Below, piece after piece: positions 57,391 through 64,000 of a stretch of 64,000 nucleotides of DNA (its first letter is position 1; every line of letters begins with the position of its first letter). The notes under the pieces were generated by a model. That model did not search any database. It saw only the letters and a list, made by a program, of their open reading frames with translations, and was not told the origin of the DNA. Source of the DNA: Rhizopus arrhizus (taxonomy: Eukaryota > Mucoromycota > Mucoromycetes > Mucorales > Rhizopodaceae); NCBI GenBank assembly GCA_024220505.1, contig JAKZZE010000019.1, forward strand, positions 744,001 through 808,000. Reading direction: 5' to 3'. The position numbers and the translations under genes are program-made.

Positions 57391-58392
57391 ACAAAAAAAA
57401 AAGTATTAAAGAGAGGAGACGGAAAAAAAAAAATCTGAATTGAAATAAAGCCCAATGAAGCTGTGTATTTTATATTAAATTGAAAACCAAAGTGAAAAAG
57501 GGCAACAATATATAAAAAATATTGAATTATAGCTTTAAAGGCAGGCTAGATCTAACTGATTGCTATGATTGTACTTCTATTGGACTTTGATGTTTGTTTT
57601 CGCTATCTTTCAACGCTCGTTCATTCGAGATATACAGAAAGCTCGTAATTCAATTTGCTCTAAACAGTAGCTATATGTAATGCAGCTTAATACTTTACTC
57701 TAACCTAGGCTCAGCATTAATTAATGATGTAATGGTGTCATTGGCAATAATGTGCTACCTATAGCCTGGGTATGTGTCTTTTATGAGAACCATTTTGTTT
57801 AAAGTTGCATGGTATTCTTTTTTTTTTAGCTTCATGATTCCTTAAAGTTTTCAAGTCTCGTGTCTTAGTTTAAGCACCTTGTCCTATTATGCCATATAAG
57901 TTATGACTCAGATCACTGAATATAAGTCAAGACAAGATGATTATTTCAGTACCACATTCATATCAAAAGGCATGGAAGAAAAAGACAAAATAGACAAAGC
58001 TATATATAATATCAAGGTCCTTTTTCTTGGTTTGTATTATGCTTTATTGTGATCATGACGCAATAAAAGTATTAATGCGTCATATAAAGTTATGTGGCGA
58101 GCCTTATTTGAGATTTGGACACACTCATACTCTCTCTCTCTCTTTTTTTTCCTTCCTTTCCTTCTCATGCTGATTATATTATGCAACATGCTTTATGCTT
58201 CATCCCTTGTAGAATTCTATTGTTTTCAAGTAAGGTTGATGTGTTGATAGACAAGGGGAAAATAGACCCTAGGTATAAGCTTATTTCTTCTTTTTCTTCC
58301 TTCTTTCTTGCCTATAAATACAATTATGCTTTTTTCCTTCTTCTCTTTTTGATTGAATCAATATATACTTCCTAATCAAGCTGATAAATAAA
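57391..58392. other. Intergenic region, promoter side of the secreted-protein gene
   Basis: About 1.0 kb. CT-rich blocks at 58130-58160 and 58285-58350 are typical of fungal promoter/transcription-start regions. The open frame 58115-58375 is a translation of this CT-rich DNA and is not supported. Confidence 0.5.
58313..58320 (+). promoter_or_regulatory. TATA-box-like element
   Basis: TATAAATA lies 73 bp before the start codon of the small secreted protein and is followed by a CT-rich stretch, the usual order in fungal promoters of strongly induced genes. Function is inferred from position only. Confidence 0.45.
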
Positions 58393-58587
58393 ATGAAGTT
58401 TGCCTCAATTGTTCTCCTTGCTCTCGGATCCCTCTTGGCCGGTTCCAATGTTGCTGAAGCTCAAGAAATTTGTTGGCGCGCATGTCTTCCTAAAAAACCT
58501 GAATGCCCGGAGGAATGGCATCCCAAAGCTTTTGGCGAATGCTGGACTTGCTGCAAAGATAACAGCGTCTATTTCTTTGATAAATAA
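58393..58587 (+). CDS. Small secreted cysteine-rich protein, 64 aa
   Basis: Single-exon gene. Residues 1-24 form a clear signal peptide (MKFASIVLLALGSLLAGSNV, then AEAQ; likely cleavage after AEA). The mature part is about 40 residues with six cysteines spaced C-x3-C-x6-C-x11-C-x2-C-C, enough for three disulfides, plus several Trp and Pro. Codon use (TCC, CTC, GGC) is richer in C than intergenic DNA, which supports a real gene, as does the TATA-like box upstream. I do not recognise the family. Possible roles include an apoplastic effector-like, antimicrobial or wall-surface peptide; none is shown by the sequence. Confidence 0.75.
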   Translation: MKFASIVLLALGSLLAGSNVAEAQEICWRACLPKKPECPEEWHPKAFGECWTCCKDNSVYFFDK

Positions 58588-60460
58588 ATGCTTATGGACA
58601 TGAATATGCTTTGATATTCTATGTAAGCTTTCGTATAACTGTCATTGTTCAGTATTTAAGTAAGCCAAGATACCTCCACGCTCTAACTATCTACTTAATG
58701 CTGAATTAATTTTGATATGAAATTTACACATAACTTCAACATCACTCCACATATCACCCTTATTTAGTATTCAAAAGCTTATAGCCCAAGTGATTAAGAC
58801 TGCAGAATAGATGTGACATATCAATATTTGTGTATTATTGATTTAAAAAAAAAGTAAGGTGCTAAAGTGGTAGTGGCAGCTATCCTGCTTGTATAAAACA
58901 ACGTGCCAAAAGAGGAACATTAGAAAAGAATGAATTTTGCTTTGATTGTCTGGTCCATAAATTATCAGCCATGTTGTCAAATAAGACCAGTAAGTGCTGA
59001 TTGCATTCGTTTTGCTAGAAAAAATACACTGCGTACCTTTTTTTTTTGCCTCACCCCAGTACCTACCTTTACTTATCATGCTCCATGTCATCCAATTATG
59101 TATCGCGTATTCACAAGCAAGGATAGCACAATAACTTCAAAGTTTCTTTTAATGTAGTACAGCATCAGATCTGGTTCGCTGTTCATAAGAGACAGGCGCC
59201 AATTTAAAAGGTCAGAAGAAGGCAGCGAATTATGAGTAGAGAAAAGCAAAGCAATTGATTTACAAGATGCACCAAACAGAAGCAAAGATAGAGTCAAATA
59301 GAGTACAGCCAAAGAGACATTGTATCATTTGAAGATGAAATAGAGAAAAGAGAGCATATTGAATTTTCGTTTTATGAAAGCATGTTTAAAAACCATTGAG
59401 AAATAAAGAAACCCTTTTTTTTTTATTCAAACAGCTTAGATACTTTTTTGAAAGAGAGAAAGGGAATTTTTTTTTGCAAGTGGCTGCATGGATAATATTA
59501 GATTCAGTTAAATAAGGAAACGAACCATCAGACTTGTTTCTCTTTAAGCCCAGGAAGTTATATATAATTTATCGTGATTACTTTTTAAAATATCGTTTCG
59601 AAATATAAAAATTATACACATTTTCAAAAATCACAAACGCGCCTTTTGACACACTTTTAATTTCAAAAATCTTTTTTGACATAGTGTACCAAATGAAAAG
59701 AAACAGGAAACCCCCCCACTCAAAATGTGTCTTTGAACAGCACCCAATTTATGATAAATGAAAATTAGAAGGCGGTAATAAAAATTTCATTAAAAATGAT
59801 GGCCTTTTTTAGCTTTTCCCTTATTTCTCGTGTTTTCTTCAGTGTCAGTCCTCGGCTTATTTCCTAGTAGTGTATCTTACTTTTTGATTCTATCCTATTT
59901 AAATTCTATTGCATACATTTCAATTCATCAGTTACAATCAAAAGAAATCACCTAAAATACATGTCATCTTGCTAAAACAAAACAGTTTTGACATCTTTTG
60001 TCATTCATTTCAAAATTAAACAGCCGTATTAGGTTGGTGCGACTTTGATGATCGGATTTCAAGATGAATGGGCTGTTTTTTTCTGTCTTGTAAAGCCATC
60101 CACCTTTTTCTATTCAAATGAATGCTTTGTGATTTCATGACTTGAATATTAATCCTTCAAAAAGTGAAAGAATAAAGTCATTCATATCCAAAGCATAAAC
60201 GAAATAAAAGGATCTGATCAACCACTCCAATGATAGACCCCGCTCTTTAACAAACATTGGGCCGCCACAGAAAAAAAGAAAGATGGAATCGCCCCTGTTT
60301 TTTTTTATTTTATTTATTTATTTCTAAACTCAATACATTTTCTCTCCTTCTCCTCTCCCCCGCCCCCCCCCCCTTTTTTTTTGTTTATTTTCGAAAAGAG
60401 AGTATTCTTTTTATAGATTTTGAATTTGGAAAATACTTTTTTTTGATCCAAAACTTTTTA
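58588..60460. other. Long intergenic region
   Basis: About 1.87 kb with no supportable gene. The frames 58930-59157 (+) and 59088-59312 (-) lack motifs. A C-run near 60360-60372 flanked by T lies 90 bp before the next start codon, in its likely 5' leader. Confidence 0.5.
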
Positions 60461-63400
60461 ATGATGACCAGTTCAGGTACCGATTCATCTTCTTCACTTA
60501 ATGACAGTGAGCAATCCATTTCTTCAATAAGGTAATTTAGACTTTATATTTTCTTTGTACTAATCTATTGTCAGTGATACATCTAATTATTTAGTTAAAA
60601 AATGGCACAAGAAACTTATTCATGAAGAACAACCTTTAATACGTCGACCTCGATCGGAAACAGTACCTACTCAACCACTTTATTCCTTGGATATGATACC
60701 CAACAATAGCAATACCACCTTTCTTGATCCATCTCTGATTCAACCTACATTCGGTAATAGCCTATTCAACCCACAAACTACCACCTCTATTTGGGGTGAT
60801 ACACCCGTCAGTGAACAATTATTGACAGAAGATGATCATACGATTGCCAGTACCTTTGCCTCCCTTGGACTGGACGAGGATACCAATCGGCGTACGATTC
60901 ATACCAGTCATTCGTATTCATCACTTCAATTCCTATCTCAACAACAACAACAGCAGCAGCAGCCATTCATCAAGCGACATCCATCGATTGTTGATTTCAG
61001 ATTACATCAAGGAAATAGACCTCGAGCCATGAGCGCAGTCGATCCTCACCGACAACCTGAAGAAAATTTACAAAAAAACATATGGCAATCAGAAATAAGA
61101 CATCTTCGTTCATCAGACCATCGGCGTCCCTTCTTGCGCAACTCGACCAGCAGCGCAGATTTATTAGAGATGATGGCACGACAAAGAAATACAGGATCAC
61201 CGATTTATCATCAAGAGGATACAGATACTTCTCGGACCCATGACACATCCTCCACCGAGGCCATGACAGAATCAGATACCTTTATGCCCAGTCGATCGCT
61301 GTGGATCGGTCAACTGGATCTGGCGCTGACGACAAGTGAACTGAACGGCCTGTTTTCGAAATTTGGTGCGATTGAGAGTATAAGGATATTGCCGGATCGA
61401 GAGTGTGCATTTATCAATTATTTTGGTGTGGAAGAGGCACTCAGGGCAAGAGATGTCTTGGTGAACAAGATGGGAAGTCGGCTTGGAAATACGATCGTCA
61501 AGGTAGGATTTGGTAAACCTGAGGCTGTTCCGCAGCAGTCACTGTATATAGAAAACGTTCAAGAACCTACACGCGCCTTATGTAAGACAGAGAGCAAGAA
61601 AAAGATAGTGTGTGTTAATGATGATTGTTAGGGGTTGGGAACATACCAAACAATACGACTCAAGTGATGTTGGTCGATACTTTTTCAACCTTTGGAGCCA
61701 TTGAATCTGTGCGTGTCTTGCCACACAAGAATTGTGCATTCATCAACTTTTTTAATGTAGAAGAAGCTGTGATGGCCAAAAGAGCTTTGCATAATCGTGA
61801 AATTATGGGACAAGGCACGGGTGCTGTGAAGACTGGATTTGCCAAGGTGCCTTCGTTAAAGAGCACGGTGGAGGATGAATCGGGTGGGGAATCAAAGGAG
61901 CATCAGGAGCAGCAGATGATGATGTACATGATGACTGAACTTATGAATAATCCAAACATGATTCCTGCTATTATTACCGAACGAAAGATGATTATGCAAG
62001 AGTTTGGGGAGGATGAAAAAGATGGTCCGATGTTTCAAGGTTTGTAGAGGATATGGATAGGATGATGCATTGTAACCTTCTGTTTAGTACTTCATTTACC
62101 TCAGCAATATTTCCCTACTATTCCTGCTGCCCCTGAATTAGGGCAGTCAAGAAAGGTGGATATTTCAAGGTTGAGAGAGATCAAAAAGAGAATGGATACA
62201 GGCCATATATCTCTGAGTGAATTAGAAGTGATTGCTATGGAATGTCTTGATGAATTAGTTGAACTCTGCAGTGGTAAGTGAACCCTTTGTTGGCCAGAGC
62301 AAGGACTGATACAGCGTTAGATTATATTGGCAATACAGTCATTCAGCGACTGTTTGAAAGATGCTCAGAAATGACAAAATCCATGATGCTGGAAAAAGTA
62401 GCACCTTATTTAGGTTCTATCGGAGTACACAAGAATGGCACTTGGGCAGCACAAAAGATTATTGACACAGCCGTACTACCTGCACAGGTAACAACTGGGA
62501 GAAGGGGGAAATGACTGTGGGAATACTAATTTTTTTTTTTTGAATAGATCCATCTTATCTGTGAAAGTATTAAACCTTATGTGCCTGCTTTATTATTGGA
62601 TCAATTTGGTAATTATGTAGTTCAATGCTGTCTTAGCCTTGGTCCCTCACAAAACCAATTCATTTTTGATGCTATCGTTGGCTCTTGCTGGGAAATTGCT
62701 CAAGGTCGATTTGGTGCAAGAGCGGTCCGTGCAACCTTAGAAAGTCCTCATGTGACTAAAAGGCAACAAGTAAAAGAATAAAGAGAGAGAGAGAGAGAGA
62801 GAGAGATTGATGATTTAATATAGAAATATGTTGCTGCCTCACTTGTACAACATGCTTTACTTTTATCTACCAATGCGAATGGAGCACTTTTATTGATTTG
62901 GTTACTTGACACATCAGGTATTCCAGGTCGATATCGTGCACTTGCCCCTCGTCTGCTACCTCATCTAGCACGCCTCTGTACCCACAAGCTGGCTTCACTC
63001 ACAATCCTCAAATTGATCAATCAACGTCAAGAGCCTGATGCTCGTCATATTATTTTGGATGCTTTATTCTCTACAAGTCAATATACTGAAGTCACTGAAG
63101 AGATTCTTCATGATCAAGTACATGGTGTCAGCTTGATACAAAAGATCCTGTCTAGTTCATATATTGAACTAAGAGAGAGACAGCGTATTGCGGAAAGAGT
63201 AAAGCAGATGCTTCAAAAGTTAAAGTTACAGCACATACAAGGTTATAAACGTTTAATGGAAGAAATCAATATGGTCATGGTAGATTCTGTTCCAAGTGGA
63301 AGTTTAGGTGCCAACCTACCTTCTCAGTTTTCTATCAATCCAAGTCTAGCAGCCGCTTTACATTCAAAATACCTGGTGGGCATAAATAGTGAGAATGAAC

Positions 63401-63477
63401 CATCTAATCCTACAACGACAATGATGACTGATATTTATGCAGCAGCAGCATCTATTGCTAATACAAAAGAAAACTAA
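60461..63477 (+). CDS. PUF-family RNA-binding protein with two RRM domains (JSN1/PUF1-like)
   Basis: Proteins of this type bind mRNA through RRM and Pumilio repeats and in yeast (Jsn1/Puf1, Puf2) bind mRNAs of membrane-associated proteins. Exons 60461-60531, 60575-61581, 61632-62039, 62088-62273, 62321-62487, 62548-62769 and 62824-63477 give 904 aa. The first 250 residues are disordered with a Gln run. RRM1 (SLWIGQLDLALTTSELNGLF, ECAFINYF) and RRM2 (LWVGNIPNNTTQVMLVDTF, NCAFINFF) follow. Pumilio repeats come next: DYIGNTVIQRLFERCS, HKNGTWAAQKII, DQFGNYVVQCCLSLG, GRFGARAVRATLES and HKLASLTILKLI. The intron at 62770-62823 is mostly a GA dinucleotide repeat. The RRM2 start depends on the splice at 61581/61632, which restores the Trp of LWVGNIP. 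Confidence 0.9.
62781..62806 (+). repeat. GA dinucleotide microsatellite in an intron
   Basis: About a dozen AG/GA units within the intron 62770-62823 of the PUF gene. Similar GA tracts occur in the PAK gene intron near 4188-4211 and upstream near 4610-4740. Confidence 0.75.
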
Positions 63478-63728
63478 ATTGATATCACAAGAATACCCCT
63501 TTCCTTTCACTGATCCTATTCCTTCTTTCACACACAAAAGTTTTAAATCTCTCACTTTCTTTTTCCTTACCCATTCTTTTTATTGTTAATCACTGTAAAC
63601 CTTTCCTTTTTGATATATAAAAATATTGCATTTTACACATAAATGAAAAGAAGAAAAAATGAATGAAATGTTTATATATTACAAAAAAAGAAAAAGATGG
63701 ATTGTGTGAAAATGTTGGATGAATTGAA

Positions 63729-64000
63729 TTATTTTTCTTGCTTGGCTGTGAAGGATTCTAATAAGGATTTTAAGAATTGATTCTAATAATAATAAATGAG
63801 TTATTATAAAAGTGGATAAAGATTGCTTACTTCTTTTTCAATTTCTTTTAATTTCCTTGTATCTGATTCCTTATCTACTTGAAATCGACTAATGAATTGT
63901 TCTAATTGATTGATACGACCGACTATTGCCTGATTCTCTTCTTCCACGATTTCATTATTTTTATGATTGGATTGTATTAAGGGGTGTTCAGGGTTCAATT
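63729..64000 (-). CDS. C-terminal part of a coiled-coil protein (5' end outside window)
   Basis: Two minus-strand exons, from the window edge to 63831 and 63782-63729, joined by an intron with GTAAGC donor and ATTATTAG acceptor. The visible piece reads EEENQAIVGRINQLEQFISR, FQVDKESDTRKLKEIEKE, then NQFLKSLLESFTAKQEK and a stop. Heptad-like spacing of Leu/Ile/Val with many Glu/Lys indicates a coiled coil. The family cannot be named from this fragment. The gene converges with the PUF gene (about 250 bp between stops). Confidence 0.65.

Overview
The window looks like nuclear DNA of a filamentous fungus, most likely one of the Mucorales. It is strongly AT-rich. Genes are broken by short GT-AG introns (about 45-75 nt), many with a CTAAT/CTGAC-type branch site. 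The gene set fits that order: a CotH-family secreted protein, a STE12-type regulator, complete complex I subunits, DHH1, CMR1 and a JSN1/PUF-RRM protein. I cannot name a genus from sequence alone. All CDS spans below run from start codon to stop codon and include introns; exon limits were inferred by eye from frame, splice signals and conserved protein motifs.

Layout. 0.2-7.4 kb: 5'-partial GH47 alpha-mannosidase (+), convergent with a PH-CRIB-kinase PAK (-), then a STE12 transcription factor (+). 7.9-11.3 kb: two complex I subunits, NDUFS2-like and NDUFA11-like (+). 13.3-17.9 kb: a tandem pair of APC-family permeases (+). 18.2-20.5 kb: a small unknown protein and the DHH1 RNA helicase (-). 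20.5-22.6 kb: a decayed gene and one copy of a 0.9-kb repeat. 24.9-27.2 kb: an NRAMP metal transporter (+) and a one-domain LIM protein (-). 28.0-34.7 kb: an unknown coiled-coil protein (-), ribosomal protein eL24 (+) and a P4-ATPase flippase (+) with one frame break. 35.4-39.9 kb: a CotH-type protein (+) and a membrane protein with an LEA-2-like outer domain (-). 39.9-54.7 kb is an accessory stretch: long gene-poor DNA, decayed genes, the second (inverted) copy of the 0.9-kb repeat, a dead IS630/Tc1-type transposase, and a 2.5-kb element bounded by near-perfect 294-bp inverted repeats. The only clear host gene there is a three-finger C2H2 regulator. 55.1-64.0 kb: CMR1 (+), an unknown basic/acidic protein overlapping its 3' end (-), a small secreted cysteine-rich protein (+), a two-RRM PUF protein (+), and the end of a coiled-coil gene running off the window (-).

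Most genes are unlinked housekeeping or regulatory functions, as usual in fungi. Two groupings could matter: the adjacent complex I genes and the tandem permeases. CLA4-like PAK and STE12 both belong to the polarity/filamentation MAPK network in fungi, though they are separate transcription units. The most unusual observations are an apparent one-nucleotide exon in eL24, a 10-nt exon in the NRAMP gene, the inverted-repeat element at 52.1-54.6 kb, and a thrice-repeated L-S/T-x-A-x-x-F-M motif in the membrane protein at 37.8-39.9 kb.
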